A stretch of 64,000 nucleotides of DNA. It comes from Priapulus caudatus (Eukaryota > Priapulida > Priapulimorpha > Priapulimorphida > Priapulidae). This document shows, piece after piece, positions 1-14,700 of this stretch. Position 1 is the stretch's first letter. Every line of letters begins with the position of its first letter. A program made the translations under genes and the position numbers. The DNA is taken from contig NW_014577137.1 in NCBI RefSeq assembly GCF_000485595.1, positions 378,268-442,267 on the forward strand. The letters run 5' to 3'. The notes beneath the pieces were generated by a model. That model saw only the letters and a list, made by a program, of their open reading frames with translations. It was not told the DNA's origin and ran no database searches.

Positions 1-2103
1 TACCTCACCCCGCGGAAAAACATGCACGTGAGTTTCCATTGCGTAACCCTCTGACATGTATCACTGACTCTGGAGAGAAACAAGTGTGGAGCAGATAGTG
101 ATGATGCATTTTAGTACATGCGATATTTATTGCATCCGGCTGGCATGATTTGAGGTTGGCTCCAGCTAAGCATTGATGTGATAGGACTTCCTTAAACATG
201 GTTCTGTTCTTGGCAATAATCATTATGTCTAGACATTTAATAAAAAAAACTTGCCCTATTTTCAGCCCTCTGATTTCCTATTCATAGTTCGTTTGTTCCT
301 TTTGACAACTTGAAAAGGTGATTCAAGAGTCTCCTATAATGTGTCAGAATAGCTACCGAATGCAGCCAAATTCGCACCATTTCTTTTAAAAAAAAATACG
401 GGGAGCATGCCCCCGGACCCCCCTAGCATGGCGATGACACGTACGGTCCCTGCGCGATTGCTCGGGCGTCTCTGTTATGCTAAATTTAACATTCAGGCTG
501 AACATTGTAATTAAACCAAGTCTCATCCTAGTAGGACGTCCTTAAACATGGTTCGGTATCCTTGGCATAAAGTGCTCAAACTCGACAATATGGCGGATGG
601 AATGCGTGTGAGAGAGATGGGGTATAAAACCCTGGCCTCTCTTGACACCGAACCTACAACACTTTGTCAATGAGGTGTGTGTTATGGGTCGCTGAGGTGG
701 ATGTAATAAAGTTCTTTTAGAAGCCGACTGGGAGGCTGAATGCTTTAACTGGTGCAGACGGACTCTGGCCATACGGCTCTGACATGGAAGCAATCACCCC
801 TATGACTGTCTGACAGCTATGAGCCCCAATAACACCGCCATATAAAACCCTCTTGCGTGGTGAACCACCTCGAACATGATTGAGATGTGAGGATGAAAGG
901 AGGAAACAGTCGAGCAAAACACGACCATGGTAACACTAGCTATTATTTTACCAAGCTGCTGCAAACGGATCGAATCGGAGTTGATATGGTGGACCATTTG
1001 CCACCGATTACTAATATTTGGGCTAATTCCAAAAATACAACTAAGGTACTAGGTATTATCTTCCGAGGTTTTTCATCTCTTTTATTTACAATTTTACCAC
1101 ACGCAAGCCTTTGAATGGGAACAATAAATGCTACGTAGTGTCGTTGCCAGCTTGATACCCGTACGGGTTTTTGTACGCTGCAAATCACCAATGTTCCATG
1201 CCAAGATAGAGAACGTGGAATGCAAGCTTTGTAAGTCTATGGAGTTCAGAACAGCAAAAAACAGTGAGCGACAGTTCTTCATCGATAGTGACGATTGCAG
1301 CGACACGCCGTACATGCATTGAAGGCAACCGAGTCCAGTGCCTTCCGTCTGACGTATGTAAGCTCCACAACAATCGGAATGAAAAGAATTCATAATCATG
1401 CAATAAGTATCGAGGAGTGAAATAAAAAACAAAAGCACTGTGCAAGGCTCAGTTATTGAAATTTATGCCGTTTCGCAAACCTTACGTTTACCTCAACCTG
1501 AGCGTCAAAAAAGTACCCTTAAATATTCACATAGCATCATATACGAAATGTAGGCATATGCACAATCCTCAGGTATGTGCTAATACTGACCAAAACGTAT
1601 GGCCACGGTTCTCGAAAAACTTTCTACACGTAAAATGTGGTAACCCCCCCCCCGCCCCCGCCGGGCGCCGGGGCGCGTGCGGCGGGGGTGGGCGCCCCCT
1701 GACGCCGACGGCACAGGCCGGCCCGCTGTAGGCGGGGCCCGGGGCACCGCACGCGCAGAGCCACACGCGCCACGTGGGGACAGAGATGCGGCGGGTGTGC
1801 GCCCCGGCCTCCGACGAATGCCGCGGCCCTATGCCAGCTACACCAGTCGCCCTTCCCAGCGCGCCGCGACCGTCGGCGTGCCCGGTCCCGGGATTTAGCC
1901 TATATCTGCGGATTTGTGAAGGGGGAACGTTACGATAGGCTGTCAAACTCTGTCTGTTCAGGCATAACGTAATAAATCGTAGGTAAGTTAACTAGTTGTG
2001 TTGGACTTTAAATAATTAAAGCTCAGCACTTTCTGTGCTTTATTCCATTCCCTGATAATAGTATTAAATAACAATAAGATTATGATGAATACTATTACTA
2101 ACG
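1..2103. other. Intergenic DNA with a GC-rich island
   Basis: I recognise no gene here. Positions 176-235 and 528-580 share an imperfect direct repeat around ccttaaacatggttc, suggesting remnants of one repeat family. Two TATAAAACCCT strings occur near 623 and 842 but lead to no recognisable reading frame. Positions 1640-1905 are abruptly GC- and CpG-rich (C and G runs, many CG dinucleotides) inside AT-rich DNA. A 125-codon minus-strand frame crosses this island, but its composition is explained by the base bias and it resembles no family I know. Confidence 0.5.
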
Positions 2104-3250
2104 AAGTGCCGTGAAGCGGACGCGCTTCATCTAACGTCTACTGCGGGTGACATCTGTCGGTGGAAGTGGTGGGAATTCTAAGTCAAACCCCATCGTTAAG
2201 TCCGCAAATGTGTTTCACCATATCACCCGAAACAGTGAAGGCACAGGGATGGTATGCAGGAACCTTCTCAAAGGAATGTTCATTGGGATCGGTTAATGAA
2301 AGTTTGCCCAACGAGATGGCGGCGTACTTTTAAGTGTCTTCCAGATTAAAAGATGGAACGTCACCATCTGTACGCTAGCCTAGCACAAACAACTACTTCG
2401 TGCGCAAGAAACTAGAATAGTAAGCCTCATCCATTATACCCTACGCAAAGGCCTACAGCTGAAAGAGGAGCATGCACCTGTAACAAATTATACACAGCAG
2501 AAAACTACACAGTACCACCACCACATGCACTGGCAGTGGCATACCTTACTGTGAACACACTGACAGTAACACGAAGCCCACTAAGAAATAATATACGATT
2601 TAAGGAGCATAAACCTTCTCAACCAATTTAGCCTGTTTTGAACCCAATTTCATTCTGTGACATTGTAGCCTCGATACTATCCAGCCTGTATAGCAATTCT
2701 ACTATGGCAACCCGACGCGCAATCAAATTCTTTCTAACAGTAACAGTAAACAAATCCACGTTTAACCTGCCTCTTGAGGGTCAAAAGGTTATCCGACAAT
2801 TACTCTTCGCATGTCAGCAGAAAGTACATTTCATGGTCCTTTCAATAAAGCCATAAAAATGCTAGGTCACCGCTGAAACAAAAAAGTTTTTCAATCGCTC
2901 CGTCAGACCATGTCCTCAGAAAATGTCTAAAATCTGCCCTGTGACCTCCAATTTCGGCACAGTGATGGCGTTTCCTACCATGATGCTGTACACCGACTAT
3001 CACGAGCCTAGGGTGAGCCGTTTAGATTTGTGCCGCAATTCTGCATTTCCTCCCTATACCCCTTCTTTTACACCTCTTGACCTTTGACCTTTGACCCCCA
3101 GCTTTGACATCCCAACTCGTTTTCGGATTACCCCCTCACGTCCCAACTTTCGAATCCGTACGTCGAGCCGTTTAGATTTGTGCCTAACTGTTGACGGACG
3201 CACGCTCATGCGATTCTACAAGCTGCATCTGACTATGTCAGATGAGCTAA
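2104..3250 (+). repeat. R1 repeat, roughly 1.2 kb, full-length divergent copy
   Basis: This is a copy of the commonest interspersed repeat in the window. Its left end resembles AAGTGCCGCGGAGCGACAGC. Its right end is a short hairpin, CATCTGACTATGTCAGATG, followed by AGCTAAAAA. Other copies are at 7412-8814, 27317-28529, 31601-33271 (minus), 37593-39182 (minus), 46395-47352 (minus), 50692-51634 and 55870-57054. The interior carries TGACCTTTGACC direct repeats and, before the hairpin, GGAC-type tetranucleotide runs. It has no coding capacity, so it is probably a non-autonomous DNA transposon. The superfamily is unresolved. Confidence 0.8.
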
Positions 3251-5787
3251 AAACAGAGCAAATATATGCATACGTAAGTGCAGGAAATGTGCTTACCCTA
3301 AAGTCCCCAATTAAATTTTTGTGCGATTGCAGGACAATCGGAAATCTGCCGCTACTTGGATTCCACAGCCATGTGACAACCACATTACCCCTGCCAGTAT
3401 CGCGCAGAGCTGCAGCTCTCACACCACCACGCCTAGACTGCAGGTCACGAGGTCGTCCTGCAACCTGAGAGACCCCTGGTGGGAACGGCGAGCATGCGTG
3501 GACAGCACGGCCTCACAGACTTGCGCGCCTGCCAAAGGTGTGACGTCGGCAGCAGCAGCAGGAGCAGCCAGGACCCCGCTGTTGGAAATACACAACCTCA
3601 GTGGGCCTCGCAGCGGCAAGCGCAAGAGCAGCCGCACGGCGGGCAACGAGACAAAAACAAAGGTCGTCGAGGGTCGGCCGACAGATCGGGAGCGTGCCGG
3701 TCCCGCGCGGCGGTGACGTAACCGTAGCCGCGTGCATGGGGGGGGTGTCTTTCTCAATAACTCACGAGACTGCAGCAGTGTATGCCGTAGATTTTTAAAC
3801 TTGATTAGCACTTTGCTAATCAAAAGGTGAAATTGATTAGCAATTAGATGACATCGATTAGCAAGTATTGGGAAAATTTTTTAACATTTTCTCTGAAAAA
3901 TTTGGTCACTGAGAAATACAATTCATTCCGAGTTATGGCAACTATTACCAATTGGCAGTTTGCTATACCATATGAAATATGATTTGCCAAAGCTTCAAAT
4001 TGATTTGAAAAGTGTGATGTGATCATGGTATACACTGGACTGCAGCAGTAGTGTTTTAAGGAGTTCATATTTTCTAGTATTATGTTGTGGTATTATGAAA
4101 GGATCACTGGAGTACACTGCTCTAGTTCTGTAAAAGAATGAAGAAGCTTATGCGTGACGTAAACTGCATTCTATCTCGGTACGAAGGAAGTGTTCTTTTC
4201 CTCTAAGGCTGTTTTGCAGGGACTTTATTTTTTTACGAAAGAAAGTTTGTGTAATTGATATATATATGACTAGTACTTGTTCACCACGGAAATACGCTTT
4301 GTTACGCGTATCCATGTGGTTTGCATTTAAAAATGGATCTTATGTGACCCAATCAGTGCAATTTGATATTTTCTGTGCTCCAAATCGGGAGTGATGTGCC
4401 GGCATCGACATTTCTTGTTCTCAGTGACGAGGCAAACGCACACATATTATGCAGCGGCAACTTCATACCAGAATGTGCATTTCTATAATGTGGATATCTA
4501 GTCACAGAGCATGCAGAGAAAGCAGGTCTCTGTGATGGGTACCCCTTAGATAAGGAAAAAATGTTGAACGATCTACAGCAGTAGCTATGAGCTCGCTGTG
4601 TAGTCCAACTGATTACGTATTTCAGCAAAGAGATGCCTGTCTATATGTAGAAAGGCATGGTTTTGCTAGGCTGTGCCAAGATTGGCAGGTTTATATTTTT
4701 TAGTATTGTATGTGTGCATGCTATTGTTCGGTTAAGACGAGTAGTTCCTGCATTATATGCACTAAAAATGACTCGTTTGTATGCGTCCTTACTGCTATCG
4801 TGATACTAAACTGTAAATACTGAAACCTAAATCTTTCACATTTGCGTTTGTTAAGTAGTATTGCATGTTTTTCGTTTGCGACACGCAAACGAAACGTCGT
4901 CACTGGCTAGCCGTTACAGTTTCCAAGAATGCTCACTTACTCCGCACAGAGTTGCAGAAGCGAGTGTCATAGTAAAAGTCATAAGGACATTGACTGATGT
5001 AGTTTTTTTTTATCAACTCGTACTTTGCAGGTGCGTACACCAATTGTTTGAAAGCATTTATGATTTTAGTTTTACTGTAATTATGGCGTGGTGGGGCTGT
5101 GTGAATAGATGGGCATATCGCGACCATGCTCAAACAACAATAGTTCAAGTAATGTTCCATGTTTTCTATGCAAGTTCTTCTTATCCCTGTCTTAATGTTT
5201 GCTATATTAAAGCTACTTTCCCTCCTACTTCCTCTGCATGTTACTATGCTATTCTGCTGTGGTCTCTTATATTCTACCATATAAATGTGAGTCATGATTT
5301 GCGATGCTTGTGTGGGGTATATATCGCAACAAAATTCATGTTACGGTAAGACTGTTATTGTTGTATGTTCACTTGTTACATTTTATAGGGAACAAATTAT
5401 AGGGTATTGAGGTTTTGTAGTTCATGAAAAAGACTGTTCTCTTAGCTTTGATTTGTCCCAGCACTCATGGTGTGACAGCTGTGATGCACAGGCCTTCATA
5501 CATCAATTACATCGACATATAATCAACAGATGTAACAGTGTAATAGAAGATATAATTATCAGTCAACATGGTCAATATATCTATCTATTCTCTCCCCTCT
5601 CTCAATATCTATGTGCGTGTGTAGTAAGCGTTGTTTTGCAGCGTTGTACAAACAATGAACAAAAGCAATATACAATAAACATATTGTTTTTGCGTTACAA
5701 ACGTAATACTACAGGTTGATTACACGTTAGCAGAGAAGAAAGCGTGTCCACACGAATTCTAGCTGACTCAGCCCTGGAACACCTCGG
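3251..5787. other. Intergenic DNA upstream in coordinate of DNAAF5
   Basis: Positions 3400-3730 are GC-rich with several CG dinucleotides and overlapping open frames on both strands, none recognisable. From about 3800 to 5787 the sequence is AT-rich and apparently unique. It has an isolated 162-codon plus-strand frame at 4861-5349 with no recognisable domain and no flanking exons. The last few hundred bases before 5788 should contain the 3' UTR of DNAAF5, which is on the minus strand. Confidence 0.5.
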
Positions 5788-8700
5788 TCACAGCAACGTT
5801 TTGATGTGGGCAAGAAGTTCATCGCAGTATTGCTTCCTTTGATGCATGTGTTTAATCTTCTCCACCTGCTGGCCGAGCAATGCAGGGCTGATGGCTGCAG
5901 CCTGCTTCAGAACCTCTATAAAGGAGATGAGATGCTCGTCAAGTTACTGATTATTTTGCGCTACTCATTACCCTAGCTGGTGCAACCGACCCTAGATGGT
6001 GCAACTGACGTTACCTGGCATAAAACCACCCTAAGCCTACTTGCTGGGAAACACTACCTGATACAAAGAATTTACCTGGTGTAAAATTCATCTGTTGCAA
6101 AACATCCTACCTTATGTTAAATATACTACCTGCAGTTGAGAAGTAGGGTGGTAACGATAGTCATTATTTTACTGTTCTAATGTGAAGTCCTTACTCTACC
6201 ACATAGGCCTATAGGACATAATTATAGCGACCATATATCCTAACATACAGCCCACCAGTGCTAATTTACATGTTCAAATGACCGACTACATGCGTGCTGC
6301 CAACAATTCAGCATAAAACCACAATAAAAGATGTTGTTATCAATATCACGACAGGGTTAGGGTCTTGATCTGATAACAGATCTGTTAGGACAGGCACTTG
6401 GTTGAACATAAATCGGTGTCATGTTTGTGCAAGCTGATGTTAAATTGGGAAGTCCTACCAAAGACAGATTGTTGTATAAGTGCACTACTGTCGTCCATGT
6501 GTAGCAACAAGCCAGAGTAGAGCAGCTCCAGGTGCGCACTGTGTAGAGTCACGTCGAGGCTTCTATCCAGCGCTGAAAAGTAGGCTGCAAAGGTTTTCAG
6601 TGTAGCTTCACGCACTTCATCACTGAAAGCAACCAGCAAATACATAAGCATCTCCTTACACATGTAGCATTACACACTACAGGACACGGTAATACAATGT
6701 ACAATAGTCATAACTTTTGATCATCTCCGACAACGGGCCCCTGGTGTCCGGGCAAACCCAGTAACCTTTTCCATACGGATATGTACACCATAACAGTGAC
6801 AACAGGCATTAGAAATCAGGCTGCAAACTTTAAACGACTGTGACATGCCGTCGACACGATACCTGACATCGTCCATGCGCTTCAGCAGCGTGGGATAGAT
6901 GCCGAGTAGCGCGTCCATCTGCAACGCGTCGCCGCACAGGTTGAGCGTCTGCTTGACGACGCGGCTAGCGAGCAGACGCGTCGTGCGGCTGTCGTCCTCC
7001 AGCAGCGAGGTCAGCTGCGGGAGCAGAGCGTCGGCATGACGTAGATACTGCAACAACGCACAAACATCACGTATTAGTGCTGCTGGTGTATACGATGTTT
7101 GTACGTGACATCTACATCGGCACTAGTAATGATGATGACAACGGTAGTAACAAGTGCCGCAGAGCAACAGCACTCAACTGATGTGTACTGTAGGCGGGTA
7201 TTCTTCTGATAAACTCACTGGCAACCGAATCAAGTGCGCCCTCCCGCCACCGCATTCGCGCTCAGAGAATATATCTAGGATACTACTAATACAGATCTAA
7301 AATCTATGCTAGGCTTTGCTATACCGGTAGTACAGTAATAAAGATACAGCTGTGTAACTTTAATGACTTCGGTATATTAACATGTTATCATGAATATGCG
7401 TCGAGCCCGAGTGTAGTGGTGGTGGTGGTGGGGGAGGGTGGGGGAGGGGGGGGTAGAGGGGGCTCTAGTAGCAAAAGCAGTTCAATCCTTTGTTAACAGT
7501 CAACAAATCCATGTTTAACCCTCCTCTTGCGGGTCAAAAGGTTATCGGACACTTACTCTTCGCACGTCAGCGGAAAGTACATTTCATCAGAAGTAGATAA
7601 TAGGGAAGGAGTGTGACTTCAATAAACAAGGAAAATTCATCATTTACTAGCCTTAGAATACCTACGATTTACTACGCGTAACTCAACCAACTTGAGCTCA
7701 AATCGTACACAGAACATTCGCCTAGCATCGTGCGAAATCGTTTCCTCGTATACACCCGCAATCCGGAGATACAGACTAAAACGTTAGTAGCAAAACGAAT
7801 CCATAACCCGCATAACTTGAAACAATAGGCAGCTACTAACGACTTGCGCACTCTTGTGCCCTCGGCGATGTGGTGTGGCTCGCTGGGAGATTGGACATCG
7901 ACGCAACACTCGGCGAGCTAATCTTTGACCTATTTACAGCTGGTATGCCCCCCACGCACGTACGCCTACCGCAATCAGCAGCAGCTCCAGCTCCAATCTC
8001 CCAGCGAGCCACACCGCATCGCCGAGGGCACAAGAGTCGTTAGTAGCTGCCTATTGTTTCCATTTAGGCGGGTTATGGATTCGTTTTGCTGCCAACAGAA
8101 TGGAGAATCGTGTCATACGTTTTAGGCGGTATCTCCGGATTGCGGGTGTATACGAGGAAATGATTTCGCTCGATGCTAGGCGAATGTACTGTGTACAATT
8201 TGAGCTCAAGTTGGTTGAGTTACGCGTAGTAAATCGTAGGTATTCTAAGGCTAGTAAATGACGAATTTCCCATGTTTATTGAAGTCACACTCCTTCCCTA
8301 TTATCTACTTCTGATTTCATGGTCCTTTCAATAAAGTGATAAAAATGGTAGGTCAGCGCTGAAACAAAAAAGTTTTGTACTCGGTCCGTTAACTTAGACC
8401 ATGTCCTCAGAAAATATCTGATACCTGACCTTTCCCCCACTGCCCTTTGACATGTGACCGCCAATTCGCGCTGGTGATGGGTTTTCTCCCCATCACACTA
8501 TACATCGAATATTAAGAGCGTAGGTCGAGCCGTTGAGATTTGTGCCGCAATTACGTATTTCATCCTATACCTTAAGTTAAGGGAGAAATATTCCCCCTCC
8601 ATTGACACATCTTGACCCTTGACCCCCAAATTCGACATACCGAGTCCTTTTCGCAATTCACCTCCCCCCCTCCCCCGGCATCCCGAATATCGTGACCGTA

Positions 8701-11700
8701 CGTCGAGCTGTTAAGATTTGTGCCCAACTGTTGACGCACAGACGGACGAACGCACGGACGGACGGACGGATATTCATGCAATTCTACAAGCTGCATCCGA
8801 CTTCGTCAGCTGAGTAGTGAGTAATGAAGATGGCAACAACAGTAGTGATGATAACGACAAAAACATGGGTAACAATGACGATGACGGCAACGACGATAAT
8901 GACAATTATAACAAGAGCACTGCAGTAATATAACTTGATGAAAATTTGGCACCACCACGTAAATATTTGCACATTTAACATGCATGTGTGGCGAGCTTAA
9001 TTAATACATTCATGATCCTGCTGCTACGTTCATGCTCACCAGCTGTGGTGTGACAGCACCAGATTGGAACAGCACCCACAGACACGACACGGCAGTGGTC
9101 CTGATAGCAGCTGCTGTTCTACCCGCCTGCCACGAGCAGTTAGGTACGATCACTGAGTTGAGAAGCTTGCTAGCATACTTGGCAAACATGCCTGCAGTAA
9201 AATAGCAGTGCAGACAAGTAAGGTATAGGTCCTCATCACGTCATTTATATAATTATACTATTAACGGAATGTCTGTGTGTACGTTATGTCCTATTATGTT
9301 GCATTTCATTTTTAGCATTGTGTTGCATTACATTACCTTATTGAAATACACAGTTTATATACCATTAGGAAAAGTTAATAATAGTACATTGTATTTCTGA
9401 TTTTTGCCGGGGTGAATGCAATCAGAACTGACATGGAAAAGACAAGTGGAAATTACACAAATTCGCACGTTTGTGGGATGTGAAAAAAAGGTGGTGGTAG
9501 AGCTTGGTATCACTGAAACTAGCACATGACAAACCACATACCCTCAGAATCAAGAGTGTACTTTGCATTCACCATGAGCTCTGCGAGCGTGTAAAATAGC
9601 TTCAGCCTCAATTCTGCTTCCTTTTCTTTGCTCAGGGTAATCTCGAAAATGGAGATAACCACGTTGAGATGCTTGCCAATTACAGGTCCTATGAAAGTAT
9701 TATATCACTCATAATTACATTGTTCCACATGCAATGTGCATTATCAATATTACAAGTTATTATTATTATTATTATTATTCAATTCATTACTAATAATAAT
9801 AACAACAAATTACTAATCAGCACAAAAACAAACAATTTCACTTTTGCTGAATGCAACAAATGCCATCGAAAATTCAAAAGAGTCTGTACTGGCCCATTTT
9901 AGTAGTGCTTAAGATTCAATGACTACTGTAGTTTTTTGAGTAAGCGCTTCGTACCCGATTCTGTCACAAGTGTGGTGAAAACCTTTGCTTCATGGCTAAT
10001 GCTGCTCCAGCCATTGCAGGTTTCATGAAGATTATTTAGGACATCAGGCATGTGTAGCTCCATCAAGTGCCACTGGTCCGTAAATCCCTGCACCTTGGCC
10101 AATTCCAGCATTGCCTCGTGTGCCTGCAGAGAAAGTACCAGCAGTACTATACAGAAAGTATACAGGACTACAGGATGCATATATGTTTCAAAGACACGTT
10201 GTCAATTCCTAGTTTCATTTCAACAACGCCAAATTAAGTTACATGTCTTACTAACAAACACCTCGCTCTTAATATAACCATGGTTATTATACATATTTAA
10301 TTAAGTCTTGAATTTCCACCACACAGACCACTCAGTTGTGAGTACATTCAGATGGACACTTCAGTTTGCATAATTAATGCATGGGTAGCCAGACATCTCT
10401 TCCCACCTGCTTGTTGCTGGACTCATTTTCGATTAGCGGCAGCAATGATAGTATGGCATTGAAGAGCTGTGCACTGATGCTTGAGCAATCGTCCTTGCTC
10501 ACATTCAATACAGTTCTTATACAGCTCACCAGGTGCTGCTGGAATCTCACCTGCAAAGCAATGTGCACAATTTGTTTATCAGGAAAAAACAACAACATTG
10601 AAATACACTTGTGACGGTATTGGTTGTTACGCACTAATCAGCAAAAATGTATCAGCGAATGATCGGTGTGCACAAATTTTCCGAGCTACCTCCTGCATCC
10701 TGCACACGTCGTCTGCTGCAAGGACATCTGCAATAGCAGGCAAATGCGGCCGCAGTGAACTGCGATTGCATCCCTCCACGATGGCCGTTAGTGTCATGAC
10801 GTGATTCGCTGTTGGGATGCTTTCAAGATCCGCCATCATGAGATGCCACCAGGCATCTGCTGGCACAAAGCAGCCGACCAACCTCGCACTCTTCATAACC
10901 TAACAACATGCAAGGATGCGAAACATGTCATGCCAATCGCAGAATGCTGTGTGATACCATATATATGTCCCTTTGTACCGAGACAAGCTAATGTAAGTCA
11001 TTGTGGGGGAGTGTTTTAAATAACATCAAGAGTAGATAATAACACATGTGTTATTATCTACTCTTGATAACATTAACAGTTAATAATACCTACTCATAAC
11101 ACATTATTAACATATTATATTGGTATTTTTAGCACTTGATAACATATCATTACAGTGCCATAGTCTCAGCAAATTCCTTGGGTCCAAACAAAGTTTTGCA
11201 ACGAAATACTTTTAGTTATTGCCTTTAGGAATAAACCACATGTACAAAATGATTAAGCTGTAGAAATAAGTTTACGTACACTACTATTTATTAAATTCAC
11301 GCTGGACAAGTCAGATGCCTATAGAAGGGTTCAAGCTTACTGTTTTTGCAGACGTTTCAAATGGCACTGGTACAAATGTTAACAGACTCACATGATTCAC
11401 CACGCTCGTCTCTTCATCGCCACATGCTGAATACAGGCCCCTGAGTAGAGACTCCAGGTGTTGAGTCATCCTGTCCTCGGCATTCAATAGCAGAACATAG
11501 AGCAGTGCTGCAGCTTTTACTCTGGTGGCTGCTACCCAGTCTGTGAGGTCACGCAGCAATGCGGGCAAGATCCTCGACATGTGACGGTAGACAAGCTCCC
11601 TGCAGCCAAGGTTAGGTCTCACCACTGCAAAATTACGAGTGAGAGCTTACAACAAGTTTAATGTAGAACTTGTTATGAACTACATGCCACTAAAGACACC

Positions 11701-14700
11701 ACAACATAGCATGCATCCAGCCACAAGGATTCACATTCACAAGAAGTTACACTCTACTGCAAGAAACTATAAAATCATTTCCCATTTAAATAATTACAGT
11801 ACAAATTGATTAATAAGGTTATTGCACCTTTATATCACACACTATATCGAAAAATATTGTAATAAGCATTTTTACTAACCATCACATGGATAGTGAGGTG
11901 GTTGCTGTGTGACGAAGTCTAGTCGATCTTTGAAGTCCTGATCATTTTCCTTCTCATATTGAAAACCAACCTTAGACCATAGCTCATCTGCGGTCTGCTG
12001 AATCTATTAATAGAAAAGTAAAACTGATTCGTTTCTAAGAAGGCTTCTTTGTAGTTAAGAGATTTGATACCACATTGCCAAAATATTGTGAACTGCAATG
12101 AAATATTATTACCTTTGGAACATCGTCGGTGATGCTGGTTAAAAGAAGTGGAAGAAGCTTGCAGAAATAGGAATATCTGTCTGGGAGTTCAAGCAACCAC
12201 ATACCGATGACCTGGGTCACAGCCAGCCGCACCTTAAATCATTGCAAATTCGTTTCTGATAGACATAACAATATTTTTATTTAATCATGCATAAGTCTTT
12301 CATTCTAGTATTTGAAAATCCTCAAATAAGTGTTAAATAACTGATAAATTATTAGTATTTCTATGCACTGTTATTTCAAGTGGAATGCACATGTTATATA
12401 GTACTAACTACACATGCCTGCTACAGAATAAATACCTGGGGTGTCTGATCAAAATATCTCTGGGCTAGGTGTGGAACTACATCCTCGACACATTTACTAC
12501 TTCCATGATTAATTACATCCCCTGTAAAATGCAGTATATAACAGAAAATAAATTCTGCAAGTTAGGTAATACAGCAATCAAACTAGCTCTAGTACTATAG
12601 CCCTTCGCTCCGCCGCAGGCTGCATCAGCAGAAGCTGTGGCGGAGCGAAGGGCTATAGTACTAGAGCTACAATCAAACGTGCACGTGAATGATTTACAAC
12701 TATATCAATACCTTGTGCATACAACATTAACACTCTGATTGCCAAAGACGCAGATTTCCGTATTTGGTAAAAAATCGCTTGACTGCCAAAGATGGAAATT
12801 TCTGTCAATCGGATTTTATTTCACAACACGAAAGATTAGTTCATAAAGTATTGGGTCCAACCGATGATCAATTACAAAATTACAACCGATTGACAACACT
12901 ACTATTATAGTACTATATATACTATATGTATATATTTATACTAGATAGAGATGTTATTTGGTATCTAGAATATATGTTTTGCCCATAGGAATAAAGAAAT
13001 ACGCCACCTAGTAGTGAGATTGACTCTAAAAGAGACTTGCATTTTCAAATTAGTTTTTCTCCACTTTTTAGTGAATTTCAACCAAAAAGTTGAAAATAGT
13101 TGTATTTTTGAGATTAAAGAGGATTATCTTGTCTTTTTTAAATCAATAAACATTTGGTATCATTAGAAAGTTTGAGTCTTGTTCTTCCATATGCTATATT
13201 TGCCTATTGAATAATTATCTCAATTTTGTTAGAAATAATTGAAAAAGGCAGAAAACCTCTGGCAGTGGCAGTTACGCTCATAGGGTCTATGTCCCCCAGG
13301 GTACTGCCAGAACGTACCCTGGGTACGGTCCGGTATAGCGGAACGTACCCTGGTCATTATTTGATATGGTTAGCAGGGTTCTCCCTACGTTGCGCAAACG
13401 GGGCGCACGCGCCCCGTTTGGGAAAACTCCCCCCTGTTTGAATCGTTGAGCCCCGTTTGAATTACCTCCGCCCCGTTTAAATTCCACCACAATAAAAGTT
13501 TGCCAGCGCGGGAATCGACCGTCAAGAATTGCCGTTCGACCAGGACACCCGACGCGTGTATTTTTACCGTACTACGCATGCACTGCAGACAGTACACAAG
13601 TTAACCTGACAATGCACAGTTAACCTGTAACTAACTGTACACCGACTCGGCTATCTTATATATACAAGAACCCCAAATACCGTCTATGGTGTGGTGGCGA
13701 TTTTACGCATTAATTAGTCGTACGGTAAAAATACACGCCCACCGGACCCCCCTAGTTTTCCCCCTCCCCCTCCCCCCCTCCCCTACCCCTCCCCTCCCCC
13801 TGTTTGAATTTCATCCTGGAGAGAACCCTGGTTAGGGTCAGGGTTAGGATTAGGGTTAGGGTTGGGGTTAGGGTTAGGGTTAGGGTTAGGGAGTAGGCGT
13901 AGGCGACTCCCTAGACTCGTTAGTGGAGTAGGCGAGGTACGGTCCGGCATAATAGATATTACCAGGGTACAGTCCGGTATACTGGACCGTACCCAGGGTA
14001 CGTTCCGGCAGTACCCCGAGGGACATAGACCCTCTCAGCGGCAGTTACTTTCATGCTGCATGCATAAGGTCTGGCAGTCAAAGAGTTACACACCACAAAA
14101 TGCTGAAATATTTTTCAGTATATGCCATACCTATAGCCTGAATTGCCACTATTCTAACTTTGGAGTGCTGATGAGATAGTGTTTTCAGAAGCGCTGGTAC
14201 GAAGTTTTCTGAGCACATGTGAAAATGCTGTGCTGGTATAACTTGTGACAGATCAGAAGCACACTTGCAACTTTTCAACCTGACGTCTGGAAATGGATCC
14301 ACTATAGTCTTCTGAAGGATCTGCACAACTTCATCCATGTACACGACGAACGCTTTGTTACACAGTGTAATAACTATTGCAAGAAGGTTTACGAGATCAA
14401 GGCGAAGCTCTTCCGCCGACTCTGTAATATTATTATTTCCCAGCCGTTCAACCAGGGTTGGTACAAGATAAGGAAGAAGCTCACTCGGCGTCTGCGTTGT
14501 CTGTATAATATCAAGTACGAGCTGTATTGATAGCGCTCTGCACTTCTCTACTGGATCAGAGAAACATTTCAATAATGGCCGGGAAAGATCTCCGTACACT
14601 TTATTTAACTTTGCCGTGTTAGAAGAATATTTATCACTAAAAAGCTCACTCCGTATCTCCTCTAAGGCCTTGCGTCTTTTTACTCGATCTACATCACGCA

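Noticed and set aside
1569-1946. 125-codon minus-strand frame across a GC-rich island
   Set aside because: Overlapping frames are open on both strands because of GC bias. The sequence is arginine-, glycine- and proline-rich with no recognisable fold.
4861-5349. 162-codon plus-strand frame
   Set aside because: No domain or conserved motif; the composition matches surrounding AT-rich non-coding sequence and there are no partner exons.
13500-13560. Possible tRNA-derived SINE (A-box-like TGGTCGAACGG and B-box-like GGTCGATTCC on the minus strand)
   Set aside because: The boxes are too close together, the B box lacks a base, and no second copy or A-rich tail is visible, so chance is likely.
13830-13890. 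Chromosome end or neotelomere
   Set aside because: The TTAGGG units are few and degenerate and lie inside a TIR element with target duplication within a DNAAF5 intron.
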